From: Ruminococcus flavefaciens MA2007
GTDB lineage: Bacteria; Bacillota; Clostridia; Oscillospirales; Ruminococcaceae
Assembly (NCBI RefSeq): GCF_000621845.1
Contig: NZ_JHXF01000017.1
Location: 1-64,000, forward strand
DNA length: 64,000 bases
Direction of reading: 5' to 3'
The notes beneath the pieces were generated by a model that did no database searches, was not told where the DNA came from, and saw only the letters and a list, made by a program, of their open reading frames with translations. This document shows positions 41,467 to 51,787 of the stretch, in pieces. Both the position numbers and the translations under genes were made by a program. Within the stretch, counting starts at the first letter, position 1. Every line of letters starts with the position of its first letter.

Positions 41467-43545
41467 ATGTCAAGAGATTGTTCACTTGAAAATACAAGAA
41501 ATATCGGCATAATGGCCCACATCGACGCAGGTAAGACCACTACCACAGAGCGTATCCTTTTCTACACAGGTGTTAACCACAAGATCGGTGAAACACACGA
41601 AGGTTCCGCTACTATGGACTGGATGGAGCAGGAGCAGGAGAGAGGTATCACAATTACTTCCGCTGCTACTACTTGCTACTGGGCAGGCCACAGACTTAAT
41701 ATCATCGACACTCCTGGCCACGTTGACTTTACAGTTGAGGTTGAGCGTTCACTCCGTGTACTCGACGGCTCTGTAACAGTTCTCTGTGCTAAGGGCGGTG
41801 TTGAGCCACAGTCTGAAACCGTTTGGAGACAGGCTGATAACTATAAAGTACCCCGTATGGCTTATGTAAATAAGATGGACATTATGGGTGCTGATTTCTA
41901 TCATGTTATCGACATGATGAAGGACAGACTCAAGTGTAATGCCGTTCCGATCCAGCTCCCTATCGGCGCTGAGGACTCATTCAGAGGTATCATCGACCTC
42001 GTTGAGATGAAGGCTTACATTTATACAAACGATCTCGGTACAGATATCAAGGTCGAGGATATCCCCGACGATATGAAGGAGATCGCTCAGAAGTACCACG
42101 ATGAAATGGTCGAGCACGTTGCTGAGCAGGACGAAGCCCTCATGGAGAAATACTTCGAGGAAGGCGAGCTTACTCAGGAAGAGATCAAGACCTGCATCAG
42201 AAAGGCTACTATTGCTAACCACATGGTTCCTGTAACCTGCGGTACTTCATATAAGAACAAGGGCGTTCAGAAGCTCCTCGATGCTATCATCGACTATATG
42301 CCTTCTCCGCTCGACGTTCCTGCTATCAAGGGCGTAAACCCTGATACAGATGAGGAAGAGGAAAGACCTTCTTCTGATAACGAGCCATTCTCAGCTCTCG
42401 CATTCAAGATCGCTACTGATCCATTCGTTGGTAAGCTTGCGTTCTTCCGTGTATACTCAGGTGTCGTAAATCAGGGTGATACAGTTCTCAACGCTACAAA
42501 GGACACTAAGGAGCGTTTCGGCCGTATCGTTCAGATGCACGCTAACCACAGAAAGGACCTCACAACTGTTTACTCAGGCGATATCGCTGCAGCTGTTGGT
42601 CTCAAGAATACAACCACAGGTGATACACTCTGTGATGAAAAGCACCCGATCATTCTCGAATCCATGGAATTCCCTGAGCCTGTTATCCAGCTCGCTATCG
42701 AGCCTAAGACAAAGGCTGGTCAGGAAAAGATGGGTATCGCTCTCGCAAAGCTTGCTGAAGAGGATCCTACCTTCAAGACATGGACAGACGAAGAGACAGG
42801 TCAGACTATCATCGCTGGTATGGGTGAGCTTCACCTCGATATCATCGTTGACCGTCTCCTCCGTGAGTTCAAGGTAGAGGCTAATGTAGGTGCACCTCAG
42901 GTTGCTTACAAGGAAACTATCAAGGGCAGCGCAGACATCGACTACAAGTACAAGAAGCAGTCCGGTGGTTCAGGTCAGTACGGTCACGTTAAGATCCGTG
43001 TTGAGCCTAACGAGTCAGGTAAGGGCTACGAGTTCAAGAACGCCGTTGTCGGCGGTTCTATCCCCAAGGAGTATATCCCTGCTGTTGACGCAGGTATCCA
43101 GGGCGCTATGAAGGCTGGTATCCTTGCTGGCTACGAAGTAGTTGACGTTAAGGTTGAGCTTTACGATGGATCATACCACGAAGTTGACTCGTCAGAAATG
43201 GCATTCAAGATCGCCGGTTCTATCGCTTTCAAGGAAGCTCTCAAGCAGGCTAACGCAGTTCTCATGGAGCCTGTTATGAAGGTTGCAGTTATCGTTCCTG
43301 ATGATTACCTCGGAACAGTTATCGGTGACCTCAGCTCTCGTCGTGGACAGATCCAGGGACAGGAGTCAAGATCAGGTTCTATCCAGGTCGACGCTCTCGT
43401 ACCTCTTTCAGAAATGTTCGGTTATACTTCAGACCTCCGTTCCAACACACAGGGACGCGGTCAGTATACTATGGAGCCCCACAGCTATGAGGAAGTTCCA
43501 AAGAGCATCGCTGAAAAGATCATGGCTAACAGAGCTAAGAACTAA
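41467..43545 (+). CDS. fusA: Elongation factor G
   Basis: A 692-residue translational GTPase. G1 [14 protein letters not shown]2 [12 protein letters not shown]3 DTPGHVDF and G4 NKMD are intact; domains II-V follow with [14 protein letters not shown] and [21 protein letters not shown] lies 8 nt before the ATG. Third gene of the str operon, 24 nt after rpsG. Confidence 0.98.
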   Translation: MSRDCSLENTRNIGIMAHIDAGKTTTTERILFYTGVNHKIGETHEGSATMDWMEQEQERGITITSAATTCYWAGHRLNIIDTPGHVDFTVEVERSLRVLDGSVTVLCAKGGVEPQSETVWRQADNYKVPRMAYVNKMDIMGADFYHVIDMMKDRLKCNAVPIQLPIGAEDSFRGIIDLVEMKAYIYTNDLGTDIKVEDIPDDMKEIAQKYHDEMVEHVAEQDEALMEKYFEEGELTQEEIKTCIRKATIANHMVPVTCGTSYKNKGVQKLLDAIIDYMPSPLDVPAIKGVNPDTDEEEERPSSDNEPFSALAFKIATDPFVGKLAFFRVYSGVVNQGDTVLNATKDTKERFGRIVQMHANHRKDLTTVYSGDIAAAVGLKNTTTGDTLCDEKHPIILESMEFPEPVIQLAIEPKTKAGQEKMGIALAKLAEEDPTFKTWTDEETGQTIIAGMGELHLDIIVDRLLREFKVEANVGAPQVAYKETIKGSADIDYKYKKQSGGSGQYGHVKIRVEPNESGKGYEFKNAVVGGSIPKEYIPAVDAGIQGAMKAGILAGYEVVDVKVELYDGSYHEVDSSEMAFKIAGSIAFKEALKQANAVLMEPVMKVAVIVPDDYLGTVIGDLSSRRGQIQGQESRSGSIQVDALVPLSEMFGYTSDLRSNTQGRGQYTMEPHSYEEVPKSIAEKIMANRAKN

Positions 43546-43555
43546 TTGCTTATTC

Positions 43556-43598
43556 CGCCCGTTTTATGCGGAAACTTGTGTAAAACGGGCATAATTTA
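43556..43598 (+). terminator. Terminator between fusA and tuf
   Basis: Arms GCCCGTTTTA / TAAAACGGGC, with ATAATTTA after. tuf has its own promoter downstream, so tuf is partly uncoupled from the str operon. Confidence 0.65.
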
Positions 43599-43639
43599 CA
43601 AAATCATGTGGTTCAGCTAATATTTTTTTACTGAAACAC

Positions 43640-43668
43640 TTGAATTTACCAAAATAATCTGGTATAAT
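43640..43668 (+). promoter_or_regulatory. tuf promoter
   Basis: TTGAAT, 17-bp spacer, TATAAT, about 45 bp before the start codon. Confidence 0.7.
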
Positions 43669-43713
43669 AATATATACAGATTTCTGAAATCTATTCTAAG
43701 GAGGAATTTTCCA

Positions 43714-44913
43714 ATGGCTAAGGCTAAATTTGAAAGAACTAAACCCCATGTAAACATTGGTACAATCGGACACGTTGACCACGGTAAGACAACTCTTACT
43801 GCTGCTATCACAAAGACTCTCGCTTTGAAGGGTCAGGCTCAGTATGAGGCTTACGATATGATCGATAAGGCTCCAGAAGAGAGAGAGCGTGGTATCACAA
43901 TCAATACAGCTCACGTTGAGTACGAGACAGACAAGCGTCACTATGCTCACGTTGACTGCCCTGGTCACGCTGACTACGTTAAGAACATGATCACTGGTGC
44001 TGCTCAGATGGACGGCGCTATCCTCGTTGTTGCTGCTTCTGATGGCCCTATGGCTCAGACAAGAGAGCACATCCTTCTCGCTCGTCAGGTTGGCGTTCCT
44101 GCAATCGTTGTATTCATGAACAAGGCTGATCAGGTTGACGACGAAGAGCTCCTCGAGCTCGTTGAGATGGACATCCGTGACCTTCTCTCAAGCTACGACT
44201 TCCCTGGCGATGATACACCTATCATCAAGGGTTCTGCTCTTAAGGCTCTCGAAGCTCCAGACGATCTTAGCGATCCTGCTTACAAGCCGATCCTCGACCT
44301 CATGGACGCTGTTGATGAGTTCATCCCAAGCCCTGAGAGAGACGATGCTAAGCCATTCCTTATGCCTATCGAGGATACTATGACAATTTCCGGTCGTGGT
44401 ACTGTTGTTACAGGTAGAGTAGAGCGTGGAAAGCTCAACGTAAACGAGCCTGTTGAGATCGTTGGTCTTTCTGACGAGAAGCTCAACACAGTTGTTACAG
44501 GTCTTGAAATGTTCAGAAAGACTCTTGACTTCTGTGAGGCTGGTGATAACGTTGGTGCTCTTCTCCGTGGTATCACAAGAGATCAGGTTGAGCGTGGACA
44601 GGTTCTCTGTAAGCCAGGCTCAATTCACCCACACACAAAGTTCAGCGGTCAGGTTTACGTACTGAAGAAGGAAGAGGGCGGCCGTCATACTCCTTTCTTC
44701 AACAACTACAGACCTCAGTTCTACTTCAGAACAACTGACGTTACTGGTGTTGTATCTCTCCCTGCTGACAAGGAAATGTGTATGCCTGGCGATAATGTTG
44801 CTATGGACGTTGAGCTCATCACTCCTATCGCTATCGAAGAGGGACTCCGTTTCGCTATCCGTGAGGGTGGTAGAACAGTTGGTTCAGGCGTTGTTACAAA
44901 GATCAACGAATAA
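43714..44913 (+). CDS. tuf: Elongation factor Tu
   Basis: A 399-residue GTPase: [15 protein letters not shown] (G1), [14 protein letters not shown] (G2), [23 protein letters not shown] (G3) and NKAD (G4), then domains II and III ending [20 protein letters not shown] precedes the ATG. A strong terminator follows. Confidence 0.98.
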   Translation: MAKAKFERTKPHVNIGTIGHVDHGKTTLTAAITKTLALKGQAQYEAYDMIDKAPEERERGITINTAHVEYETDKRHYAHVDCPGHADYVKNMITGAAQMDGAILVVAASDGPMAQTREHILLARQVGVPAIVVFMNKADQVDDEELLELVEMDIRDLLSSYDFPGDDTPIIKGSALKALEAPDDLSDPAYKPILDLMDAVDEFIPSPERDDAKPFLMPIEDTMTISGRGTVVTGRVERGKLNVNEPVEIVGLSDEKLNTVVTGLEMFRKTLDFCEAGDNVGALLRGITRDQVERGQVLCKPGSIHPHTKFSGQVYVLKKEEGGRHTPFFNNYRPQFYFRTTDVTGVVSLPADKEMCMPGDNVAMDVELITPIAIEEGLRFAIREGGRTVGSGVVTKINE

Positions 44914-44942
44914 TCTTTGATACTTTAATTATCAACGACTTT

Positions 44943-44976
44943 AGGCGGTCGTGCCAGTTGGCATGACCGCCTTTTT
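44943..44976 (+). terminator. tuf terminator
   Basis: AGGCGGTCGTGCC / GGCATGACCGCCT with tail TTTTT. Confidence 0.9.
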
Positions 44977-45009
44977 ACATAATATCAATACAAAAGGCAG
45001 GGTACAAAC

Positions 45010-45921
45010 ATGGAATATGTTCTTCAGACTCAGCAGCTTTGTAAAAAATACGGAAAATTCAACGCTCTCACCGATTTTACCATAAATGTTCCCAAGGGCT
45101 CTATCTACGGTATGGTCGGAAGAAACGGCGCAGGCAAAACTACCCTTATCCGTATTGTTACGGGGCTGAATAATCCGTCCTCGGGAGAGTTCACTCTCTT
45201 CGGGACAAAGAATACTGACGCTGATATACTTGCAAAGCGCCGAAAAATAGGCGCTGTTGTTGAAACTCCGTCACTTCACCCCGAAATGTCCGCAAAGGAC
45301 AACCTTATCCAGCAGACTAAGGCGCTGGGCATCTCAGATGAAAAGCTGGACGAGATATTAAATCTGGTGGGACTTCCCAATACAGGAAAGAAAAAGGCTA
45401 AGCACTTCTCTCTCGGTATGCGTCAGAGACTTGGCATCGCCTTTTCACTGGTAGGCGATCCCGATTTTCTCGTTCTTGACGAGCCTATCAACGGTCTCGA
45501 TCCGCAGGGTATCATGGAGGTCCGTGAGATGATACTCAAGCTCAACCGCGAAAAGGGTATCACTATTCTTATCTCCAGCCATATCCTTGACGAGCTCTCG
45601 CGTCTTGCCACACATTACGGCTTCATCGAGCAGGGACGCTGTATCAAGGAAATGAGCGCCGAAGAGCTTGAAAAGGTGAGCCGCCGTTCGCTCCATATAA
45701 ATGTCAACGATACTCAGCTGCTTGCACAGGTTCTTGACGGTATGAAGGCTGAATACAGGATATACTCGCCGACTGAGGCGGATATATTCACTCCGATGCA
45801 GGTAACTCCCCTTGTTCTTGCACTGAACGAGAAGAAGTGCTTTGTAAATTCCATGACAGAGCACCATGAGAGCCTCGAAAACTACTTCATGGGACTTGTA
45901 GGAGGTGTTCGCAATGTGTAA
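45010..45921 (+). CDS. ABC transporter ATP-binding protein
   Basis: A 303-residue ATPase: Walker A GRNGAGKTT (about 37-45), Q-loop, signature FSLGMRQRLGIA, Walker B FLVLDEPINGLDPQG, H-loop SSHILDE. The C-terminal extension of about 80 residues (beyond 220) is typical of BcrA/YxlF-type exporters of peptide antibiotics or lipids. The gene overlaps the permease gene by 8 nt. Confidence 0.93.
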   Translation: MEYVLQTQQLCKKYGKFNALTDFTINVPKGSIYGMVGRNGAGKTTLIRIVTGLNNPSSGEFTLFGTKNTDADILAKRRKIGAVVETPSLHPEMSAKDNLIQQTKALGISDEKLDEILNLVGLPNTGKKKAKHFSLGMRQRLGIAFSLVGDPDFLVLDEPINGLDPQGIMEVREMILKLNREKGITILISSHILDELSRLATHYGFIEQGRCIKEMSAEELEKVSRRSLHINVNDTQLLAQVLDGMKAEYRIYSPTEADIFTPMQVTPLVLALNEKKCFVNSMTEHHESLENYFMGLVGGVRNV

Positions 45922-46696
45922 TTTACTGGCAGAAGGCTACAGACGTCTTTTCAAAGGCAAGAGATTCTATATCGTAATGGCGGTCATGGCGGCTATCCCA
46001 GCGCTGTTCGCCTTGCTTTACAGTGCTTCCAACAGCTTTATGGAAGCGGCTTCAAGACAGGAAGGCGAGGCGGCTGAGATATTCGCAGATATGAGAAGCT
46101 ACGCAGATGACCTGCTCTTCAGCCATACAGGCGTAATGGTGCTTCTTGTGGGAATCACCGCAGGTATGCTTATTGTTCAGGATTTCAGGAACAATACCAT
46201 AAGAAACAAGATAATCGTCGGTCATTCAAGGACTGAAATATACCTTGCAAATCTCATCGTTTCACTGACGGTCATGATGATATACGAGGCAGTATATCTT
46301 GTTGTTGCCCTCGCTTTCGGCGGACTTTTACTGGGCTTCAGGGATTTCCCGAACACGGATATAATAGTGAATATGCTCCTTGTACTGCCTATTGAAATGG
46401 CGATGACCTCGCTGATAGTGTTCCTCTGCACATCTATGAAGAACGTAGGCGGCTTCGTGCTCTCAATCAGTATGCATTACATCGTGTCAATGTTCTCGCT
46501 GGCACTTCTGCTTCTTCATAAGCACCCGAAGATAATGGAGATAGTAAAGGAAGCCGTTCCGTCCTATCAGATGGACCTTATCGGCAATGGACCTATACCC
46601 GAGCACTGGCTGAGAATGATACTGTTTATGTTTGGCATCACTTTGATATCAACAATAGGCGGAATACTTATCTTCAAGAAATCAGACCTTAAATAA
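45914..46696 (+). CDS. ABC-2 type permease
   Basis: A 260-residue membrane protein with six hydrophobic segments, beginning MCNLLAEGYRRLFKGKRFYIVMAVM. VQDFRNNTIRNKIIVGHSRTEIYLANLI is the characteristic ABC-2 stretch between helices 2 and 3. I start at ATG 45914, 8 nt after GGAGG; a GTG 9 nt earlier is less likely. With the overlapping ATPase it forms a two-gene exporter; substrate unknown. Confidence 0.9.
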   Translation: MCNLLAEGYRRLFKGKRFYIVMAVMAAIPALFALLYSASNSFMEAASRQEGEAAEIFADMRSYADDLLFSHTGVMVLLVGITAGMLIVQDFRNNTIRNKIIVGHSRTEIYLANLIVSLTVMMIYEAVYLVVALAFGGLLLGFRDFPNTDIIVNMLLVLPIEMAMTSLIVFLCTSMKNVGGFVLSISMHYIVSMFSLALLLLHKHPKIMEIVKEAVPSYQMDLIGNGPIPEHWLRMILFMFGITLISTIGGILIFKKSDLK

Positions 46697-46699
46697 GCT

Positions 46700-46726
46700 A
46701 AAAAAGCTCCCGAAAGGGAGCTTTTT
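46700..46726 (+). terminator. Terminator of the ABC exporter operon
   Basis: AAAAAGCTCCC-gaaa-GGGAGCTTTTT. Confidence 0.9.
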
Positions 46727-46910
46727 GCTGTTCAGAAGCCCATGACCTGCGCCTGTCGTGAAAAGATTCGGGGGAGCGCACTCGTCGAGCCTGTGCCGCC
46801 TGCATCTTAGTTATGACCTATAATTATTACAAATAAGAAAAATTACACAGTGAAATTATTACAAAAAAAATACAAATTCACAGTATCGCAGATTATTCGC
46901 CTCCAAACAG

Positions 46911-46939
46911 TTGACAATTTCTGTTTTTCTTGATAAAAT
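46911..46939 (+). promoter_or_regulatory. Promoter of the kinase-like gene
   Basis: TTGACA, 17-bp spacer, TAAAAT; then about 45 nt to the GGAGGAGG SD. Confidence 0.75.
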
Positions 46940-46990
46940 AGATATGATGCCTATTTTGTGCATTGACTACTTTTAGGAGGAGGAACTGCT

Positions 46991-48985
46991 TTGGGAGATA
47001 GTAAGTTTTGCAACAGATGCATGGCACAGTATGACCAGTCTATGCACGTTTGTCCGTCCTGCGGATACGTGGAGTCAGACGAACATAACCCCATGTATGT
47101 CCCACCAGGTACGATACTCCATAGCAAATACCTCTGCGGTGTTCTTCTGGAATACAACGGCGAGGGTGCGACCTATATCGGCGCTGATACAACTACAGGC
47201 AAAAAGGTGCTCATAAGAGAGTATATGCCTATAAACCTCTGCACCCGTGTCAAGAATAAGGCTATAATCAGCGTAAATTACAATAACCTTGCCAAGTACA
47301 AGGCTTTTATGGCTGAGTATACCGAGCTCAACAAGTCTCTTGCGAGACTCCGCAACAACTCGAATATACCGCCTGTTCTGGATATGTTCGCCGAGAACAA
47401 CACCACATATACCATTTTTGAATACATCGAGGGCGTTAAGATACTGGATTACCTCAAGGAAAATGCAGGCGAGCTAAGCTGGGAGCAGGTCTCAAAGATA
47501 TTCCCGCCGCTGTTCACCACTATCGGCATTCTCCATAACGCAGGCATAATCCACCGCGCTATCAGCCCCGATACAGTCTACATCACCGACAAGGGCGAGC
47601 TGAAGCTCTTCGGCTTCTGCGTTTCCGCTGTAAGAACTGCAAATGCAGGTCTGGAATATGAGCTCTTCAAGGGCTATGCGGCTCCAGAGCAGTATTCCGC
47701 AAGCAGCAGCAGTCGTCAGGGTTCATGGACTGACGTTTACGGAGTCTGCGCACTCCTCTACAGAGCTCTCACAGGCTGTATGCCTGTTGACTCTATGAGC
47801 CGTCAGAACCACGATGACCTCCACGAGCCTCATATGCTGGATTCACGCATTCCGCGCCATGTTTCAAGAGTTATCATGGAGGGCATGAATCTCAACGGCA
47901 GAGACCGTATACAGACTATCACCGAGCTGGTTACAAAGCTCTTTGAGCAGCCTGCCGAGGACGAGGAAGAGCTTCTCGACAATACAAGCACTGTTCTTCT
48001 GGGCAGCGGTATAGGCAATACAGCCGCTTCTGCAATGCACGAAGCTCCTCAGCAGCCTGTATATCAGCACGAAAATCCCCAGAACGTCATTCACGAGCGC
48101 AGCGCTCCCGTATACAAGAAGCCCCGCCGCGATGACAGCTACAGCTACGAAAAGATAAATACCGTGGACAGGATAAAGGTACCGATAATCGTTGCTCTCC
48201 TGTTCCTCGCTATTATGATGATACTGGGCGTTATCTTCTACAAGCTCATCGTTCCGCCCGAGCAGGAATCCACCGTATCCAGCAGCAGACGTTCATCGTC
48301 AGTTTCGGATAAGGTCGTTGACGACAACAAGGAGTCCACCAAGGAAAAGAACATCGTAATGCCGAATCTGGTAAAGCAGTTCTATTCGCTTACCAAGGAC
48401 AAATACAAGGAAGACTTCGCTCTCGACGCCGACTATGAGTATAACAACGATTACGACAACGACGTTATCTTTGAGCAGAGCGTAGAGCCGGGTGACAAGA
48501 TAGCACAGGGCGACGTTGTAAAGGTCAAGGTCAGCAAGGGCAAGGAAACCGCTACTATCCCGGATTATCAGGGACTTACCATGGAGCAGTACAAGAACGC
48601 TCTCGATAAGGCAGGTATCCACGACCATAATTACCAGTTCGTAGAGTCAAAGGATTCCTACGGCAAGGCAAATTCGATCGTTGGCTTGCAGGTAGACGGC
48701 AAGACCGTTACACCTAACTCGACTTTCAACAACAAGAGCGGCAAGAAGCTCACCGTATTCTATGTTTCTGCAAATACAGTTACTGCTGCGCAGACAACAA
48801 CAGCTGCTTCTACTACAGCAGCACCTACAACAACTGTTGCAGTAACAACTCAGGCACCTGTTCCGACTACGGAAGCACCTACAACACCGCCTGAGCCGAT
48901 AACAAATCCGCCAGAGCCTGTAACCAACCCACCCGAGCCGGTTGAGCAGCCTGCTGAACAGCCAGCCGAAGGCGGCGGAGCATAA
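46991..48985 (+). CDS. Pseudokinase-like transmembrane protein with zinc ribbon and PASTA domains
   Basis: A 664-residue protein starting at TTG (GGAGGAGG about 8 nt upstream). Residues 6-25 form a zinc ribbon (CNRC...CPSC). A Hanks-type kinase fold follows (about 37-310), but key residues are replaced: the VAIK Lys by Arg (LIREYMP, R76), the HRD Asp by Ala (IIHRAISPD, A190) and DFG by GFC (208-210). GYAAPEQYS and the WTDVYGVCALLYRALTG helix are kept. A single membrane helix lies at about 397-420, followed by two PASTA repeats (MPNLVKQFYS..., IPDYQGLTMEQYKNAL...) and a Thr/Pro-rich tail. Homologues with intact residues phosphorylate cell-division and wall proteins; this one probably acts as a scaffold or sensor. 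Confidence 0.88.
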   Translation: MGDSKFCNRCMAQYDQSMHVCPSCGYVESDEHNPMYVPPGTILHSKYLCGVLLEYNGEGATYIGADTTTGKKVLIREYMPINLCTRVKNKAIISVNYNNLAKYKAFMAEYTELNKSLARLRNNSNIPPVLDMFAENNTTYTIFEYIEGVKILDYLKENAGELSWEQVSKIFPPLFTTIGILHNAGIIHRAISPDTVYITDKGELKLFGFCVSAVRTANAGLEYELFKGYAAPEQYSASSSSRQGSWTDVYGVCALLYRALTGCMPVDSMSRQNHDDLHEPHMLDSRIPRHVSRVIMEGMNLNGRDRIQTITELVTKLFEQPAEDEEELLDNTSTVLLGSGIGNTAASAMHEAPQQPVYQHENPQNVIHERSAPVYKKPRRDDSYSYEKINTVDRIKVPIIVALLFLAIMMILGVIFYKLIVPPEQESTVSSSRRSSSVSDKVVDDNKESTKEKNIVMPNLVKQFYSLTKDKYKEDFALDADYEYNNDYDNDVIFEQSVEPGDKIAQGDVVKVKVSKGKETATIPDYQGLTMEQYKNALDKAGIHDHNYQFVESKDSYGKANSIVGLQVDGKTVTPNSTFNNKSGKKLTVFYVSANTVTAAQTTTAASTTAAPTTTVAVTTQAPVPTTEAPTTPPEPITNPPEPVTNPPEPVEQPAEQPAEGGGA

Positions 48986-49045
48986 TGAAACAAAGCCCGA
49001 AAGCATAACCATGATACTCATATAGAAGTTTTATAATTATTATTG

Positions 49046-49078
49046 AGAGAACCCCTTTTGAAAAAGGGGTTTCTCTCA
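49046..49078 (+). terminator. Terminator of the pseudokinase gene
   Basis: Arms GAGAGAACCCC / GGGGTTTCTCTC with a loop around TTTTGAAAAA. Confidence 0.7.
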
Positions 49079-49106
49079 AACTCTCTCCCTAAAACTTTCG
49101 TTTTGT

Positions 49107-49262
49107 TTTTTCACAGATAGGGCGCACCTGCATTTTTGCAGGTCTTTTTTTATTTAAGAAGCGCCCTATCTGCGAAAAAACCAGATAAAAGTCTTTGGAA
49201 AGGGGGATGGGGGTGACTCCCCGCAGTGCGGGGAGATGTCACGCAGTGACAGAGGGGCGCGC
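49107..49262. repeat. Nested inverted repeat and palindromic repeat family
   Basis: At about 49107-49182 long arms TTTTTTC.CAGATAGGGCGC / GCGCCCTATCTG.GAAAAAA enclose a smaller hairpin ACCTGC/GCAGGT with a T run. At 49210-49255 is a member of the CTCCCCGCA...GGGGAG / TGTCA...TGACA family also seen inside the element at 30871-30931. A GGGCGGATATTATCCGCCC half element lies near 49364-49383. No gene from 48986 to 49438. Confidence 0.65.
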
Positions 49263-49406
49263 CTCCGTCAGAGGAACCTTTCCTCAGAAAGGTTTCCCCC
49301 ATAATTAACTGTAAGCTTCTATATAAGTGTTGCGGTTACGCTTTCGGACTTTTTATTATGGTAGGGCGGATATTATCCGCCCGAAATTATGCATCATGTA
49401 TTAAAA

Positions 49407-49435
49407 AAGCCACAGTACAATGTACTGTGGCTTTG
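49407..49435 (-). terminator. Terminator of the coiled-coil membrane protein gene
   Basis: AAAGCCACAGTACA / TGTACTGTGGCTTT, followed on the minus strand by a T run. Confidence 0.88.
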
Positions 49436-49438
49436 ATA

Positions 49439-51754
49439 TTACAGATTACCGCTGTTTACTGAGAGTATCTTCATTGAGCTGTACTGGAACGTACCGTCGT
49501 CTTTTTCGATAAGCTTGTACTCAGCCTGCTTTGCAACGGTCTTTTCCATCCACTGTGGGAGCTCCGCGATATAGTCGACATTGAGAGTATACTCATTGCC
49601 GTTCTTGGTGATAGACTTTATCTCGGGAGCGTAGGTATGTGTGATAGTCTTGACCTTGACGTTGTATGCGCCGTCGGAGTAGTAGAATCTGGACTCCACA
49701 GGACCAACGGTAGCGTGTTCAAAAGCAGGGATATTCTCGCCGAAGAGCTCTACTGCGTACTTTTCAACGTCAACATCGGGTATGCTGACTGTATCAAGGG
49801 TGAGCTCGTACTTCGATACCTTGCTGTCGTCCATGATTATAGACCAAATAGTAGCGGTTATGACCTGCTCGGAGGTGAGCTGTGACGGATCGCTGAACGG
49901 CTCTATATCCATGATAGCGGCAGGGTATATCATCTGTGTGAAGCTGTCCTTCTTTACCTCACCCGATGTGAAGCTCTTTGCAAATCCGATACCCTTTGCG
50001 ATAGTAGCGATGATACCTATCACAGCAAAGACTGTGAGCACCACGCCAAGCACGGTATACAGGCGCTTCTTCTTTGGAGTGTCTGTGACTGTATCTGCTT
50101 CTGAGCTCTCAACGTGCTCGCTTCTCTGAGCGATGAGCTCGGCAGGATCCTCGTCGAGTATCTTCTTGAATGTGGAGGGCTCTTTTTCTGCCTTTTCAGC
50201 AGGAGCCTCAGCCTTTTCGGGTTCTGCGGCAGTTTCCTCGGCAGTCTCCTCTATCTCGAACAAGCCCTCGGTGCTGGTAGCTTCGTTGATAGCCTCCTCG
50301 TATTCGTCAACAGCAGGAGCCGATTCCTCGGGAACAGCTTCTTCTGCGGCTTCGGGAGCTACAGCGCCCATCTGGGAGCGTCTCATGTCTATGACCTGTC
50401 TCTGCTTGTCGGGAGAAAGGGCGTCAAAGCGCTCCTTGAGGTCGGGAGTGAGACCGTTAATGATGTCCTCGTCTGTGAGAACCAGTGGTTCAGCGGACTT
50501 TGGAGTATTTATATCGGCAATAGCTTCGGCAGCGTCCTCGCGGATATTGTCCAGCATACTGCCTACGGGATCGCTGTAATTATCGGGAGCAGCGTCCTCG
50601 GGGTGATTTATAGCTGCAATAGCGGCGTCAATGAGGTCTGTAGCGGAAACTGCGCTGTCATCGCTCTCGAAAAGTCCCTCCTCGGGAGCAGTTTCAGCTT
50701 CGGTCTCGGGCTTTTCATCGTCCTTGCCCTTATTTTTGAGCTTTTTGAAGAAACCGCCTATCTTGCTGGTCTTTTCAGCTTCGGGAGCAGCTTCTTCTGC
50801 TGTCTCGGCAGGAGCTTCTGCTGCTTCACCGAGAGCTTCTATTGCGGAATCCACTTCATTTTCGGCAGCGGAGGAATTAACGATTATCTCCTCTGCAAGA
50901 GAAACGGGAGCGCTTTTTTCTGCTTCTTCTGCAAGACGGCGCATTTCCTCAGCCTGACGCTGTTTTTCAGCTTCTTCTGCAAGTCTGCGCTGCTCTGCTT
51001 CTTCTGCGAGACGAGCCTGCATTGCCATTTCCTCAGCCTTGCGCTGCTTTTCAGCCTCTATCTGAGCGATACGGCGCTGTCTTTCGGCTTCTTCCTCAAG
51101 TCGTGCCTGCTCGGCAGCCTCTGCGAGTCTGCGCTGGCGCTCGGCTTCTTCAGCCTCGCGTGCCAGACGGCGCTGCTCTGCTTCTTCTGCAAGGCGCTGT
51201 CTCTCTGCGGCAGCCTCGGCAGCTCTGCGGGCTCTTTCAGCGGCTCTCTGCTCCTCGGCAGCGTTCTCGGCAGCAAGTCTTGCCTGTCTTTCGCGTTCCT
51301 GTTCCTCGCGGCGGAGCGCTTCGTAGTCGGGCAGTTCGCCTGTTATAACTATTTTCTTTTTCTTGACGGGCTTTGGCAGCTCCTCGTTCATGGGAACTGT
51401 GTCGAACACCCTTGTTGCCTCGGCAGAAGCCTCGGTATGCATCACCTCGTCGATGATGTTGGGGACCTCCTCGGGCTCTGCTTCGGAAACAGGCTCGGGG
51501 ACAGGTATATCCTGTGACGGCGGAGCAAATTCCCATACAGCAGGTGGGGTGTCATCGTGGACAACAGGCTGTTCCTCTATATGGTGCTTTTCCTCCTCGA
51601 GAGCGTGGAGCAGGTCATCGACGGACATATCGTCGAATTTGCTTTTTCTTGCAGCTCTCGGAGTATTATGGCTTCTTGCAGGAGTGCTTCCGCTGCTTCC
51701 GCCGCCGTCCATAAGGCTGTTGAGCATATCGTCAAGATCTTTTCTAATAGCCAT
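49439..51754 (-). CDS. Large coiled-coil, single-span membrane protein, unknown function
   Basis: A 771-residue acidic protein. The N-terminus MAIRKDLDDMLNSLMDGGGSS is followed by a low-complexity region, a long Ala/Glu/Arg-rich coiled coil (about 155-300: repeated AERQRRLAEEAE-type heptads), and another Glu/Ala/Pro-rich disordered region. A membrane helix (RLYTVLGVVLTVFAVIGIIATIA) lies about residue 570-592; the last ~180 residues form an extracellular beta-rich domain. The topology is inside-coiled coil, outside-C-terminal domain. No family recognised. ATG at 51754, 5 nt after GGAGG, lies 33 nt after the proA stop, so it may be cotranscribed with the proline genes. Confidence 0.8.
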   Translation of the reverse strand: MAIRKDLDDMLNSLMDGGGSSGSTPARSHNTPRAARKSKFDDMSVDDLLHALEEEKHHIEEQPVVHDDTPPAVWEFAPPSQDIPVPEPVSEAEPEEVPNIIDEVMHTEASAEATRVFDTVPMNEELPKPVKKKKIVITGELPDYEALRREEQERERQARLAAENAAEEQRAAERARRAAEAAAERQRLAEEAEQRRLAREAEEAERQRRLAEAAEQARLEEEAERQRRIAQIEAEKQRKAEEMAMQARLAEEAEQRRLAEEAEKQRQAEEMRRLAEEAEKSAPVSLAEEIIVNSSAAENEVDSAIEALGEAAEAPAETAEEAAPEAEKTSKIGGFFKKLKNKGKDDEKPETEAETAPEEGLFESDDSAVSATDLIDAAIAAINHPEDAAPDNYSDPVGSMLDNIREDAAEAIADINTPKSAEPLVLTDEDIINGLTPDLKERFDALSPDKQRQVIDMRRSQMGAVAPEAAEEAVPEESAPAVDEYEEAINEATSTEGLFEIEETAEETAAEPEKAEAPAEKAEKEPSTFKKILDEDPAELIAQRSEHVESSEADTVTDTPKKKRLYTVLGVVLTVFAVIGIIATIAKGIGFAKSFTSGEVKKDSFTQMIYPAAIMDIEPFSDPSQLTSEQVITATIWSIIMDDSKVSKYELTLDTVSIPDVDVEKYAVELFGENIPAFEHATVGPVESRFYYSDGAYNVKVKTITHTYAPEIKSITKNGNEYTLNVDYIAELPQWMEKTVAKQAEYKLIEKDDGTFQYSSMKILSVNSGNL

Positions 51755-51787
51755 TTCGACCTCCAAAAATCAAATAAAATGCTGTAT

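Noticed and set aside
50114-51517. 467-codon plus-strand frame opposite the coiled-coil gene
   Set aside because: Antisense shadow of an Ala/Glu-rich gene whose complement reads as Ser/Leu/Phe/Cys-rich; no SD or domain.
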